Shown here: positions 1-8,752 of the stretch, one piece after another
How positions within the stretch are numbered: the first letter of the stretch is position 1
Layout of the letters: every line of letters begins with the position of its first letter
Assembly: GCF_036227565.1 (NCBI RefSeq)
Contig: NZ_CP109460.1
Coordinates: 1,116,001 to 1,180,000, forward strand
Source of the DNA: Streptomyces sp. NBC_01454
GTDB taxonomy: Bacteria; Actinomycetota; Actinomycetes; Streptomycetales; Streptomycetaceae
Reading direction: 5' to 3'
Length of the DNA: 64,000 nucleotides
Program-made: the position numbers and the translations under genes
Notes under the pieces: model-generated
What the model was told of the DNA's origin: nothing
Seen by the model: only the letters and a program-made list of their open reading frames with translations
Databases searched by the model: none

Positions 1-892
1 GCGGGTCGAAGGCGGCCGCCGCGTCTCCGGCGGCCGTCCAGCCCGCACCGTGCACCCGGTCCAGATGGGCGCTGTGCGCGGGGGCGCGGCGGGGCGGCCG
101 CAGGGTGGCCAGGCCGTGCGGACGGGCGTGGCGGGAGAGGTGCCGGGTGGCCAGCAGCCGGTCGCGGAACCGCTCGGCGCCGCGGGCGGCGGCGACGGGC
201 AGATCGGGGTCGGTGAAGTAGGCGACCAGCCGGTGCCGGGAGGGCAGCAGCGCGGTGTACCACCAGCCGTCCTGGTCGGACTCGACCAGCGAACGACCGT
301 CGGCGGGTACCTGCGGGGCCGGGTCGAGGAGGACGTGCAGCGCGGTGAGCCGGTCGCCGGTGCGCCGCCGGGCACCCGAGCGGACGGCGATCGCGGCCTT
401 CCGCCCGGTGGCGTCCACCACCCAGCGGCAGCGCACCGTCCGCTCCCCGGCGCCGGAGGTGTCGCACAGGGTGAGCCGCCAGGTGCCGTCCGGCTGCCGG
501 ACGGGGCGTCGTACGCCGGTGTGCTCGGCGACGTCGGCGCCCGCCGCGTGGGCGGCGGCGCGCAGCCGGCGGTCGAAGAGCGGACGGTCGAGGTGCCAGC
601 CGTGCCCGTAGGGGTCGTGGAGGAAGTCCACGGCGTGCAGGGCGGCCGAGCCCCAGGCGGAGAGGTTGCCGTGGCAGGGCAGATGGCCGCTGCCCAGAAC
701 CGGCTCCGCGACGCCGAGGTCGGCCAGGAGCAGCCGGCCCATGGACACCAGTGCCTCGCCGGTCTTGGGCGGGCCGGTGCCGGCGTCGGCCAGCAGGACC
801 GTGCGCCCGGCCCGTACGAGGGTGAGCGCGGCGGCGCAGCCGGCCGGCCCGCCGCCCGCGATCACGACGTCATAGCCGGGTGCGGGGGTCAC
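1..892 (-). CDS. LodB-like FAD-dependent oxidoreductase (3' end cut by window edge)
   Basis: Probable flavoprotein that matures the neighbouring quinoprotein oxidase; LodB and GoxB proteins are needed to form the cysteine tryptophylquinone cofactor of LodA-type enzymes. About 297 codons are visible and the reading frame runs off the left edge. The N-terminus reads GTG-TPAPGYDVVIAGGGPAG, a dinucleotide-binding GxGxxG loop, followed by the GEALVSMG motif typical of the halogenase/LodB flavoprotein group and, near the cut end, GDAAAAFDP, the second FAD contact. The GTG start at 892 overlaps the stop of the upstream lodA-like gene (GTGA), so the two are probably translationally coupled. A geranylgeranyl-reductase-like flavoprotein would look similar; the partnership with the LodA-like gene decides the call. 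Confidence 0.8.
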   Translation of the reverse strand, partial: MTPAPGYDVVIAGGGPAGCAAALTLVRAGRTVLLADAGTGPPKTGEALVSMGRLLLADLGVAEPVLGSGHLPCHGNLSAWGSAALHAVDFLHDPYGHGWHLDRPLFDRRLRAAAHAAGADVAEHTGVRRPVRQPDGTWRLTLCDTSGAGERTVRCRWVVDATGRKAAIAVRSGARRRTGDRLTALHVLLDPAPQVPADGRSLVESDQDGWWYTALLPSRHRLVAYFTDPDLPVAAARGAERFRDRLLATRHLSRHARPHGLATLRPPRRAPAHSAHLDRVHGAGWTAAGDAAAAFDP

Positions 893-2910
893 CCGGCGCC
901 GTGGAAGGGGTCGAGCTTCTCCAGGTATCCGGCGGCGATCGCCGTCTCGTCGTGTCCGGTCGCCTCCTTCACCTCCTGGACCGCCTGCCGCACGAGCATG
1001 GACTCGACCGACTCGGCTTCGACCTCCCCGGTCCAGGTACCGGCCACGGCGGCCAGTTGGGGCACGCCCGCCTCGGGCACCTGGACGTTGATGAGGTTGG
1101 CGTGGTCGGTGGCCGGCGGATAGCCGGGCTCGGACTCCACCTGGAGGTACCGGGGGAACTTCCCGTCGCCCACGGTGTATTCGCGGGTCTCGACGATGCC
1201 GAACCGGAACCAGTCGTCGATCATCTGCCGGCGCTGCTTGCTGAAGTCCGAGCCCGTCAGGCCGCGCAGCCACACCGCCCGGTTCTCGAAGGCCTGCTCC
1301 CGGGCGCTGTCGTCGGAGCCGGCCGGCGGGGTGTTGACGGTGGCGAAGTCCGACTGCTTGAGCACGTGGTTGGGGACCTGGGCGGGCCAGAAAGTGGGCA
1401 GATAGGGGCTGTAGCGGGGGCCGAGCCCGGACCGTACCTCGTAGCCGGAGCGGCAGCTCGCCGCGTCGCACTGCCAGGGGGCCGCCATCCAGCGGGTGAG
1501 GTCGCCCGGCCCCTGCGCGTACAGCGGGCCGTTCTTGCCCAGGGCGTCCTGGAGCGTGAGGACGTCGCCGTAGTCGCGTTCGGGGTTGTCCGGGGTGCGG
1601 TGCAGGATGCGGAACGGCTCGGCGTAGAGGGTCTTGTGCCGCATGGGCCAGGTGACCTCGATGCCGGGGTGGAACGCGTCGGCGGCGCAGTTCTCCAGCG
1701 CGGCCCGGTCCAGCAGCCCCGGCTGCTCGGCGGGCGGCGCCTCGTCCACGGCCGGGAAGCCGGTGCGGGGCGGGCCGGAGGTGAAGTGCCCCGCGGCCCA
1801 CTCGGCCAGCATCCGGTCCTGGGCCGGGGAGAGCGTGAGGTGCTGCCGGACGGAGGTGGGCTTGCCGCTGGACATGGCGTCGCCGTAGAGCCACGGCCAG
1901 GGCACCGGGGAGGTGCCGTCCCGGTCGTAGTCGCGCAGGTGCACATAGACCTGGCGGCGGAGTTCCTGGCAGGCCGGTCCCGGGTCGGCGAGCCGCTGGC
2001 GCAGGGCCGGGGCGAGGAAGTCGTACGGGCCTTGCCGGCCGAACTGGGTGGCGAAGCCGTGGTTGACCCACTGCAGATCACAGAACCGCCGCAGCAGCGG
2101 TTCGATGTGGTCCGGGTAGGAGATCTGCTGCACGGCGGGCAGGGTGTGCTCGGTGACGAACACGTCGTACAGCAGGTCGTAGAGGGTGCGGACGGTCTTC
2201 ACGCCGGGGGCGAAGTGCGGCGGGGCGACCACGGCCCAGGCGGGGGTCGCGGTCTTCGTGACGCCCCGGATGGTGACCTCCGCCGTGACCGGGCCGTCGG
2301 AGACGTCGTCGTACCAGGTGTCGTTGTTGGCGACGCCGGAGATCGGCGTCTCGGGCACGGTGTAGGACGCCGATCTGCCGACACCGCCGACGACCAGCAG
2401 CCGGCCGTCGGTCTGGGTGGAGATCGCGCCCAGGGAGACCGGCCGGTTCATGATCTTCCCGGCGAAGGTGGCGGTCTCGTGCGTGGAGGCGCGGATGGTC
2501 TGGCGGCCGGGGTCGATGACCAGCTTCTTGCGCTCCGCTCCCCTGACGCCGAAGTTCCGCCGCCGGCGCTGGGTGTCCGGCAGCCCCGCGGCCTCGGGGA
2601 TGTCGAGCGGGAGGTGGAACTGGTACCAGGCGGCCTTCTTGTTGGCCAGGTGCACCGACCACTTGATCTCGGTGACCTCCTCGTCGCCCAGCTTGAGCTC
2701 CCTGACGACCTCCCCCGCCTGGTTGTAGCCGTAGACCCGGAAGCGGGCGGCCTGCCGGATGATCTTCCCCGCGCCGTCCTTGCGGGAGCCGGGTGGTGGC
2801 GGCGGCTCGTCGGGGGACTCCGGGCCGAGGAAGGGCGGCTGGTCGCTGTTGCCGACCCGGGCGATGCCGAGGGCGGGGTGGATCTTCACCTGGGCGATCT
2901 GCGTGTCCAT
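889..2910 (-). CDS. LodA/GoxA-family CTQ-dependent oxidase
   Basis: Probable amino acid oxidase of the LodA/GoxA family, which deaminates an amino acid and releases hydrogen peroxide using a self-derived cysteine tryptophylquinone cofactor. The 673-residue length fits the family. The N-terminus carries the family signature IHPALGIARVGNS. The candidate cofactor residues are Cys408 (in ALENCAADAFHPGIE) and Trp479 (in RWMAAPWQCDA); their 71-residue spacing is close to that of the LodA pair. There is no obvious signal peptide. The ATG at 2910 follows a GAGAGG ribosome site, and the stop overlaps the start of the LodB-like gene. The substrate cannot be told from sequence: lysine, glycine and other amino acid oxidases all occur in the family. 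Confidence 0.85.
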   Translation of the reverse strand: MDTQIAQVKIHPALGIARVGNSDQPPFLGPESPDEPPPPPGSRKDGAGKIIRQAARFRVYGYNQAGEVVRELKLGDEEVTEIKWSVHLANKKAAWYQFHLPLDIPEAAGLPDTQRRRRNFGVRGAERKKLVIDPGRQTIRASTHETATFAGKIMNRPVSLGAISTQTDGRLLVVGGVGRSASYTVPETPISGVANNDTWYDDVSDGPVTAEVTIRGVTKTATPAWAVVAPPHFAPGVKTVRTLYDLLYDVFVTEHTLPAVQQISYPDHIEPLLRRFCDLQWVNHGFATQFGRQGPYDFLAPALRQRLADPGPACQELRRQVYVHLRDYDRDGTSPVPWPWLYGDAMSSGKPTSVRQHLTLSPAQDRMLAEWAAGHFTSGPPRTGFPAVDEAPPAEQPGLLDRAALENCAADAFHPGIEVTWPMRHKTLYAEPFRILHRTPDNPERDYGDVLTLQDALGKNGPLYAQGPGDLTRWMAAPWQCDAASCRSGYEVRSGLGPRYSPYLPTFWPAQVPNHVLKQSDFATVNTPPAGSDDSAREQAFENRAVWLRGLTGSDFSKQRRQMIDDWFRFGIVETREYTVGDGKFPRYLQVESEPGYPPATDHANLINVQVPEAGVPQLAAVAGTWTGEVEAESVESMLVRQAVQEVKEATGHDETAIAAGYLEKLDPFHGAG

Positions 2911-3097
2911 CGAAGGCCTCTCACTGGTCAGGTGGGGATGCCCCCGGTGGCGTCAAACGTAAGTTCGGCGTCCCGCGTGAGGTGAGGTCGAGGCGTCGCA
3001 ATGGGCGCAAGGATTCACCCTTTCGGGACGGCCCGCGCGCGGAGCCGCCCGGGGCACCCGGGGCCGTCGGACGGCACGGCCCCGGGGTGGCGGGTGG

Positions 3098-3370
3098 TCA
3101 TGCCCCGTTCTCCCGGTGCCGCTCACCACGGGTGCCGGCGTCCTGGAGGGTGGCGAGGACGGCGAGCTGCTTGCGGTCCCGTTCCTGGCCGAGGTCGCGG
3201 TACGAGCGGGAGCCGTAGGCGTCCTCGACGGCCCTGATGAGCCGTTCGGTCTGTTCGGGGCCCTGCTCGGGGCGGCCGGGGGAGTCCCACTTGTCGCTCC
3301 TGCCGGAAGTAGATGTACTGCGAATGTTTCCGTCTCCGGCAGTAGGCGCGACGCCGCGGAATGAGAACGA
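3098..3370 (-). pseudogene. Open coding-like fragment without a start codon
   Basis: Ninety codons are open between the TGA at 3371-3373 and the TGA at 3098-3100, and the second half reads like a real charged helical protein (TERLIRAVEDAYGSRSYRDL). No ATG, GTG, CTG or TTG occurs in the frame before that part; the only non-standard candidate is ATT. It may be the 3' remnant of a lost gene or depend on a rare start. It lies between the lodA-like gene and the LysR remnant, next to another decayed gene, which favours decay. The family is not recognised. Confidence 0.35.
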
Positions 3371-3380
3371 TCAAGAAACG

Positions 3381-3415
3381 GAGAAGGGCATGACCACAGC
3401 GGTCATACCCTTCTC
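3381..3415. terminator. Stem-loop terminator
   Basis: GAGAAGGGCATGACC (3381-3395) and GGTCATACCCTTCTC (3401-3415) pair at 14 of 15 positions around a 5-base loop. It lies just past the stop of the minus-strand LysR remnant and is the likely transcription terminator of that gene. The absence of a T-run is usual in Streptomyces. Confidence 0.75.
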
Positions 3416-3438
3416 CGCAGGGTGCGGGCGCGCACGGC

Positions 3439-4040
3439 TCAGGCGAAGAGCTCCTCGGCGAAGATGCGCCGCGCCGCACCGACGAGCGCTTCGAGGTCGC
3501 CGCCCGGCTCCGCCCGGTTCTTGCGGTAGAGCAGCCCGGTGGCCAGCTCGGGCCGGAAGTCCACCACCGGCAGGACGGTGACATTGTCCAGCCGGTACAG
3601 ATGCATCGGGCTGTCCGGCGACAGCATCGTCATGGAGAAGGCGATGCCGCCGGAGACCAGTTCCAAAGTTCCCGCGTCATCGGAGCTGTTGAGGCGAATT
3701 CCCTTCTTCAGCCCGGCGGAATTCAGGCGGGTGTCGATTTCATCGAAATACGCGGGCATGGCTGGGTGGTGCGCTGCGGACGGACGGCCTCCCGCAGCCG
3801 CCAGGGGATGGCGTGGACGCGTTCGAGGACCTCGCGCGCCATCGGCAGCAACGCGGCACCGGCCGGGGTCAGTTCGACGTGGTGCGTGGTGCGGTCGAAA
3901 AGCGTCTGGTCCAGCTCACGTTCCAGGTCCTTGATCCGCCGGCTCAGGGGAGAGGCCGCCATGTGCAACCTGCGTGCCGCCTGGGAGAAATTCAGCTCTT
4001 CGGCCACCGCCACGAAGTAGCGCAGGTGCAGCATGTCCAC
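3439..4040 (-). pseudogene. LysR-family regulator, internally deleted and frameshifted
   Basis: The first 105 codons from the ATG at 4040 give a complete LysR DNA-binding domain (MDMLHLRYFVAVAEELNFS, then the helix-turn-helix AARRLHMAASPLSRRIKDLE). The frame then breaks near 3725-3760. A second frame, 3439-3759, continues with about 106 residues that look like the C-terminal third of a LysR effector domain (FDEIDTRLNSAGLKKG, LVSGGIAFSM). LysR proteins are about 300 residues long, so roughly 90-100 central residues are missing as well as the frame being shifted. This cannot be repaired by one base and is best read as a decayed gene. The N-terminal piece might still be made as a bare DNA-binding domain. 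Confidence 0.8.
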
Positions 4041-4106
4041 GCGCCCCCACTACCCGGGCCGGGCAGCGCGCCCCGTGGCCCGGGGCGGCCGCGCACGGCA
4101 CATCCG

Positions 4107-4580
4107 TCAGTCCGCGGCGAGGCCCAGCAGCGAGGGGTCCTCGGCCAGTTCGCGGAAGGCCGCCCGCGGGTCGGTCAGCAGCTTGCGCGTGGTGAGGTCG
4201 AGCAGTCCGCAGACGGCGCTCACCTCGGCGGCCACCACCCCGTCCGTCCTGCGGACGATCTGCTCGATCCGGAAGGTCTTGCCCTCGCCCCAGACGAACG
4301 CGCAGCTCACCTCGGTCTCGTCACCGGCCCGCAGCTCCCGCCGGTAGCGGATGGTGGTCTCGACCGTCACCGGGCCGATGCGCCGGTCCACCATGGCGCT
4401 CTGGCGGATCCCGCTCGCCTGCAGCAGCGACCAGCGGGCGTGCTCGGCGTACTGGAGGTAGACGCTCTGGTTGAGATGGCCCTGGGTGTCCGTCTCGTAG
4501 CCGCGCACCGTGATGGGGACGGCGAACGGCTCCGCCGCCTCGTGGGTGGTGTCCGCCGCCGTGCCCGTCGCTTCCGTCAC
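4107..4580 (-). CDS. Hotdog-fold acyl-CoA thioesterase
   Basis: A 157-residue single-domain protein of the 4-hydroxybenzoyl-CoA thioesterase group, which cleaves acyl-CoA to free acid and CoA. The diagnostic stretch YETDTQGHLNQSVYLQYAEH holds the D-x-x-G-H-x-N active-site motif at the start of the long hotdog helix, and IRYRRELRAGDE gives the following strand. The first 18 or so residues are Ala/Thr-rich and disordered, so an internal start is possible. It stands alone between the LysR remnant and a secreted protease; the acyl substrate is unknown. Confidence 0.85.
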   Translation of the reverse strand: MTEATGTAADTTHEAAEPFAVPITVRGYETDTQGHLNQSVYLQYAEHARWSLLQASGIRQSAMVDRRIGPVTVETTIRYRRELRAGDETEVSCAFVWGEGKTFRIEQIVRRTDGVVAAEVSAVCGLLDLTTRKLLTDPRAAFRELAEDPSLLGLAAD

Positions 4581-4733
4581 GATCGCTCCGCTCCCCTCGG
4601 ACGCCGGCCCGCCACAGGGGGCACACCGGGCTCATCAGCAACTGGCTTCCCATCGTAGGCGCCGGGTGCCGGGGCCGGGGCGTCTCCCGGTGAGCGGGCG
4701 CCGGCCCGTATGACCCGCGCGGGCGACCGGCCG

Positions 4734-5963
4734 TCAGGGGCTGCCCGTCTTCAGCCGCAGATTCCACTTGGCCAGGGCCTCGCCGATCGGCTGGAAGATG
4801 GTGAGGGTGGGGCCGCCGAAGTTGCCGCAGGTGGCGGGGCCGCCTCCGGAGTGCACGCCGAGTGCCATCGGGGCGCTGGGCTGGGTGACGTACGAACCGC
4901 CCGAATCACCGGGCGCCGAGCAGGCGTTGGTGAACGACAGGCCCTCGATGACCGTGTTTCCGTAGTCCACGGTCTGGTCGACCCGGGTGATCTCCCCGCA
5001 GTGCCAGCCGCTGCTCTGTCCGGAGCGGCACATCGACATCCCGACCAGCCCCTCCTGGAGGCCGGTGACGGCGACCGGTGTGCCGCCCTGACCCGCCACG
5101 TTCGCGCTGACGGTCCAGCCCGGCCCGTCGACCCCGACCAGCCCGAAGTCGCCCTCGCGCCCGTTGACGCTGTGCCCACCGCCCTGGTTGGCCGTCCCCA
5201 GACGGCTGCCGTCCTTGCCGTAGGCGGCCTGGTCGGCGGTGAGCGTGCAGTGGCCGGCCGTCAGAAAGCCCTGGAAGTCGCCCGGTCCGGTCACCGAGAA
5301 GCCGATGGAGCAGATGCCCTCGCTGCCGGGCATCCACCGCTCGCCGCCCACCACCGAGCCGCCCTGCTGGCGCGGCGTCTGGTCGCTGCGCTCGACGGCG
5401 ACCGGGATCCTCGCCCGCGCCCCCAGGCCACGGACGGTCCGCTCGAAGGCGTCGGTCCGCGGGCCACGCCGGGTGCGCCCGACCCGGAGCACGACACCGT
5501 TGGCGCGCTCGTCCACCCCCCACCCGGTGACGCCCGGCACCCCGTGGCCGGCCCGGCTGTTGATCCGGCGTACGAGCCCGGTGAGCGCGGCCCGGCTGTG
5601 CGGCACCGTCCTGGCCACCGCCCCGACGTCCCGTACCCGCCGCGCGTCGGCGGCCCCGGTGACCGCGACCACGAGCCGGCCGGTCGACGGGTCGAACCAC
5701 ATGCCGGCGGGCGGCGCGCTCAGCGCCCGGCGCACGGCGGCCACCGAACGGTGGGCATCGGCCTCCTGCGCGAGCCGGGTCCGCACCTGCGCCGCCGTCA
5801 GCCCGAGGTCCCGCCGCATCGCGTCGAGCATGCCGCGCGGCGCGGGCTGGGGCGACGGGTCGGGCCGGGGCTCGGCGTGTGCCGGGCCGATCGGGCCGGC
5901 CGCCACCAGGACGGCGGCCACGGTCGCGCCCCAGAGAGCTGCCAGGCGAAAGCGGCGTTCCAT
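4734..5963 (-). CDS. Secreted S1-family serine protease with alpha-lytic-type propeptide
   Basis: A 409-residue extracellular protease of the streptogrisin/alpha-lytic protease type. It has a signal peptide (residues 1-30, ending AHA), a propeptide containing LGLTAAQVRTRLAQEADA that acts as a folding aid in this family, and a catalytic domain from about residue 203 with His238 (TAGHC), Asp272 (GREGDFG) and Ser354 (PGDSGGS). The ATG at 5963 is chosen because CGAGGAGA lies just upstream and the signal peptide begins there; the frame stays open further upstream but lacks such a site. Expected to be exported by Sec and to cut itself free of its propeptide. Confidence 0.92.
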   Translation of the reverse strand: MERRFRLAALWGATVAAVLVAAGPIGPAHAEPRPDPSPQPAPRGMLDAMRRDLGLTAAQVRTRLAQEADAHRSVAAVRRALSAPPAGMWFDPSTGRLVVAVTGAADARRVRDVGAVARTVPHSRAALTGLVRRINSRAGHGVPGVTGWGVDERANGVVLRVGRTRRGPRTDAFERTVRGLGARARIPVAVERSDQTPRQQGGSVVGGERWMPGSEGICSIGFSVTGPGDFQGFLTAGHCTLTADQAAYGKDGSRLGTANQGGGHSVNGREGDFGLVGVDGPGWTVSANVAGQGGTPVAVTGLQEGLVGMSMCRSGQSSGWHCGEITRVDQTVDYGNTVIEGLSFTNACSAPGDSGGSYVTQPSAPMALGVHSGGGPATCGNFGGPTLTIFQPIGEALAKWNLRLKTGSP

Positions 5964-6065
5964 CGGGGTCTCCTCGCGGTGTCGGGTGCACGTCGGATCC
6001 GATGGAGCGAGCCTGCGCGACACCACGACGTGCGGCATGAGGGAGAATCCGTGCACCATGACCGG

Positions 6066-6191
6066 ATGACCGACGAGTCCCGCCGCCAAGTCCCCGCCGC
6101 CGACGGCGCGGTAGCGCTCGCCCGGCTGCCCGAGGCGCTGCGCAAGGTGACCTACTCGGGTGCCCGCCATTCCGGGAGCCGGGACACCTGA
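6066..6191 (+). CDS. Possible 41-aa open frame before the NlpC/P60-like gene
   Basis: ATG at 6066 opens 41 codons (MTDESRRQVPAADG...LARLPEALRKVTYSGARHSG) that overlap the next gene in another frame. The LPEALRKVTY part looks coding. It may be a short leader ORF, or the true N-terminus of the downstream hydrolase displaced by a frameshift near 6150-6190. There is no independent support. Confidence 0.25.
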   Translation: MTDESRRQVPAADGAVALARLPEALRKVTYSGARHSGSRDT

Positions 6192-6609
6192 ATGCCCGTC
6201 ACACGCGCCGCACGGGGCCGCCGGTACCGCCGGCCCGCCCGTCCCCGACGCCTTCGCCGACCTGGCCGGCGGCGCCAACTGCCAGCGCTACGCCTATGCC
6301 GTGCTGCGCCACTTCGGGCTGCTGGTACCGCCGTTGCGCTCCGCGGAGCTCTGGGCGGACGACCGGGCGACCCGGCGGGCCGGCCGTCCGCGGCCGCTGG
6401 ACCTGGTGCTGTTCGACGGCGGCCGGGCCGCCGGCCGGCCCCCGGGGTACGGCGCGCATGTGGGCGTCCATCTGGGGCCCGACCAGGTGCTGCATCTGTG
6501 CCGGGAGGCCGGCCGGCCCGTCGTCTGGCGCTATGCGGACTTCGCGGCGCGGCCGCGCTACCGGCGGTTCCTCGGTGCCAAACGGGTGCTGCGCACGACG
6601 GGCCGCTGA
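6160..6609 (+). CDS. NlpC/P60-like hydrolase domain protein
   Basis: A 149-residue protein whose layout matches the NlpC/P60 papain-like fold: Cys41 in GGANCQRYAYAVL at the head of a helix, the strand RPLDLVLFDG, and His100 in GYGAHVGVHLG, a Cys-59-His spacing usual for this superfamily. NlpC/P60 enzymes cleave peptide bonds in cell-wall muropeptides or related amides. There is no signal peptide, so a cytoplasmic or toxin-like role is possible. The GTG at 6160 has AAGGTGA ten bases upstream, and an in-frame stop sits at 6148-6150. It converges on the TPM-domain gene with only four bases between the stops. Confidence 0.6.
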   Translation: MPAIPGAGTPECPSHAPHGAAGTAGPPVPDAFADLAGGANCQRYAYAVLRHFGLLVPPLRSAELWADDRATRRAGRPRPLDLVLFDGGRAAGRPPGYGAHVGVHLGPDQVLHLCREAGRPVVWRYADFAARPRYRRFLGAKRVLRTTGR

Positions 6610-6613
6610 CGGC

Positions 6614-7984
6614 TCAGAAGCCGCCGTCTCCCCCGCCGAACCCGCCGCCGTCGCCGAAGCCGCCACCGTCGCCGAACCCGCCGCCACCACCGAAGCCGCC
6701 GCCGAAGTCATCGGGGTTGAAGTCGGATCCGGAGAAGTCACCGCCGTCGGCACCGGCGCCGCCGAAGTCGGCTCCGTAGGCGTCCGACGACATCATGACG
6801 TTGCCGAGCAGCGTGCCCACCAGGAGTCCGGGCAGCAGACCGCCGCCGAAGTAGCCGCCGGCCCAGGGGGCGTAGGCCGGTCCCGCGTCCCAGTAGGGGC
6901 GGTCGCCGCTCTCCGTGCGGACCGTGCGGGCCAGCGGCTCCCGGCCGTCGTCCAGGCGGCTCTTGTCGGCGGCGCAGACCGGCACGGTGCGCTGGGCACC
7001 GCCCGCCGGCGCCCAGGTGGCATCGACGACGGACGGGCCGTGGCGCGGGTCGAAGAAGCAGGGCAGCCGGCGCTCGGGCAGCGGTTCGCCCGCCCGGCGC
7101 GCGGCAAGGGTGGCCAGCGAGAACCGGCCGTCCTCCAGGGCCTGGGTCACGGCCTGCACCTCGCCGGGGTGCTGGGCCGCCGCCATCGACGACTTGGCGC
7201 TCTCGTACGAGTCCAGCGCACGGCTGTAGTCCGCGCGCATCGCGTCGTCGGCGCCGGCCTCACCGGGGTGGAAGTCGAGCCGGTCCAGCTCCTCGCCGAA
7301 GGCGGTGATGTCCTCGTCGACGACGACCCGCAGCTCCTCCAGCGCGGCCCGCTCCGCCTCGGCCCGCCGCTTGCGGGTGCGGCGGGCGAGGGCGTAGGCG
7401 CCGCCACCGCCGACGACGACCAGCACCCCGAGCCCGATCGCCGTGCCGGTGTCGAAGCCGGAGCCGGAGCCGGAGCCGCCCCAGGAGGACGGGGCCTGGC
7501 CGCTTGCCGACCGGTCCGCGGAGTCGACGAAGCTGTTCAGGCGGGCGCTGACCGTCGGGTACCCCGAGCGCTTGACCGAGCCGACGAGGTTCTGCACCGA
7601 GTTGTGCGACATCACCCGCGGGTCGGCGCCGGCGTTGAAGCCGTCACCGAGGGCGACGGCGTAGACGCCGCTGATGCCGACCTTGGTGCGCAGGTCCTTC
7701 AGCAGCGTGCGGGGCGGGTAGTCGGCGGTGCGCGGCAGCACGGCGACGAAGACCGGCTTGTCCGCGTCCTTGATCTTCTTGGCCAGGCTGTCCGCCTGGG
7801 CGGTGGAGAACTGGCCCGAGGCGCGCGGATCGACGTAGACCGGGCCCTTCTTCAGGGCGGCCGCGGCTTCGTCGAGCCCCCCGGCAGCACGGGCCTGCGG
7901 TGCCATCGCCGCGGCCGCCGCCAGCAGCAGGGCCACCAGCAGCAGAACGGGTCCGGTCAGAGCACGACGAGTTGCGGTCTTCAT
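6614..7984 (-). CDS. TPM-domain membrane protein with Gly-rich tail
   Basis: A 456-residue protein: N-terminal signal or anchor helix (about 1-33), an extracytoplasmic TPM-type domain (YVDPRASGQFSTAQADSLAK to about residue 165), a Gly/Ser linker, a transmembrane helix (GLGVLVVVGGGGAYAL, about 185-200), a cytoplasmic coiled region rich in Ala, Glu and Arg, and a C-terminal tail of GGGFGDGG repeats. TPM domains are linked to membrane protein quality control in other organisms; the function here is unknown. The start at 7984 is the ATG directly before the hydrophobic leader; more distal starts add only poorly conserved residues. Confidence 0.8.
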   Translation of the reverse strand: MKTATRRALTGPVLLLVALLLAAAAAMAPQARAAGGLDEAAAALKKGPVYVDPRASGQFSTAQADSLAKKIKDADKPVFVAVLPRTADYPPRTLLKDLRTKVGISGVYAVALGDGFNAGADPRVMSHNSVQNLVGSVKRSGYPTVSARLNSFVDSADRSASGQAPSSWGGSGSGSGFDTGTAIGLGVLVVVGGGGAYALARRTRKRRAEAERAALEELRVVVDEDITAFGEELDRLDFHPGEAGADDAMRADYSRALDSYESAKSSMAAAQHPGEVQAVTQALEDGRFSLATLAARRAGEPLPERRLPCFFDPRHGPSVVDATWAPAGGAQRTVPVCAADKSRLDDGREPLARTVRTESGDRPYWDAGPAYAPWAGGYFGGGLLPGLLVGTLLGNVMMSSDAYGADFGGAGADGGDFSGSDFNPDDFGGGFGGGGGFGDGGGFGDGGGFGGGDGGF

Positions 7985-8187
7985 GCGTGCGACGCTACCC
8001 GAACCGCACTTTCCAGACATCACCGATGTAGCGACCGGCATCGTTCACACCGGGGGATTTTCCTGCACCGCGGGGAGCCTGTCGCGCCGGAGATGTCCAT
8101 CCAGGTGATCGCTCAGCGCGTCGTTTTTGATGATCGAAGTGCCGGGGATATACCCGCTCGCCCCTCCCCCGAGGAAACGAGGAGACG

Positions 8188-8730
8188 ATGTGCAGGGCCA
8201 CCTCGATGGCCACCAGTCTGGCCGTCGCCGTCGCCACCACCGCCGTCGGATGCATGCTGGTGATCTCGCTGGCGCCGTCGCACCCCGAGGCCGCGAAGAG
8301 CCGGCCGCGGGAGGGCGGTGCGGTGGCCGCCACGTCCGGTCATGCGGGCTCGGCCGCGCGGGCCGCCACCTCGGCCCTGGGCGCACCCGCCGCCGATACC
8401 GGCGAGGGGCGGTACACCTCTCCCCCGACGGGGCGGATCGTGGTGACCGCCCCCGCGCCGGGCGTCGACTACAAGGCGAACGGCAGCACCACGGTGGCCT
8501 GGACGAACACCACGGGTGAGCAGGTGGACATCTGGCTGTGGTCGGACAACGGCCACGGCCCCGCGGAGCGGGTGTCGGTGGTGGCGCCCCGGGCCGGCGA
8601 CGGGCGGCAGGGCGAGGCACTGGTGACGCTGCCCAACGTGCCGCCGGGCCCCCGCTACTTCCTGGAGGTGGCCACCGCCGGTGACGGCGCGGTCCGGGGG
8701 GTCAGCCGGACCTTCGCCGTCACCGCGTGA
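8188..8730 (+). CDS. Secreted Kre9/KNH-like domain protein
   Basis: A 180-residue exported protein: an N-terminal hydrophobic segment (AVAVATTAVGCMLVISLAP), an Ala-rich spacer, then a beta-sandwich region beginning GRIVVTAPAPGVDYKANGST and continuing TVAWTNTTGEQVDIWLW, which resembles the Ser/Thr-rich Kre9/KNH family of wall-associated proteins. The Cys at residue 22 lies inside the hydrophobic segment and is not a convincing lipobox. GAGGAAACGAGGAG precedes the ATG. The role is unknown; the family suggests binding or display at the cell surface. Confidence 0.7.
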   Translation: MCRATSMATSLAVAVATTAVGCMLVISLAPSHPEAAKSRPREGGAVAATSGHAGSAARAATSALGAPAADTGEGRYTSPPTGRIVVTAPAPGVDYKANGSTTVAWTNTTGEQVDIWLWSDNGHGPAERVSVVAPRAGDGRQGEALVTLPNVPPGPRYFLEVATAGDGAVRGVSRTFAVTA

Positions 8731-8752
8731 CCGCCGCCGCGCGGTGCAGCCC

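Noticed and set aside
3116..3364. Plus-strand 82-codon frame opposite the orphan fragment
   Set aside because: No ribosome site, hydrophobic low-complexity translation, and the minus-strand frame has better coding character.
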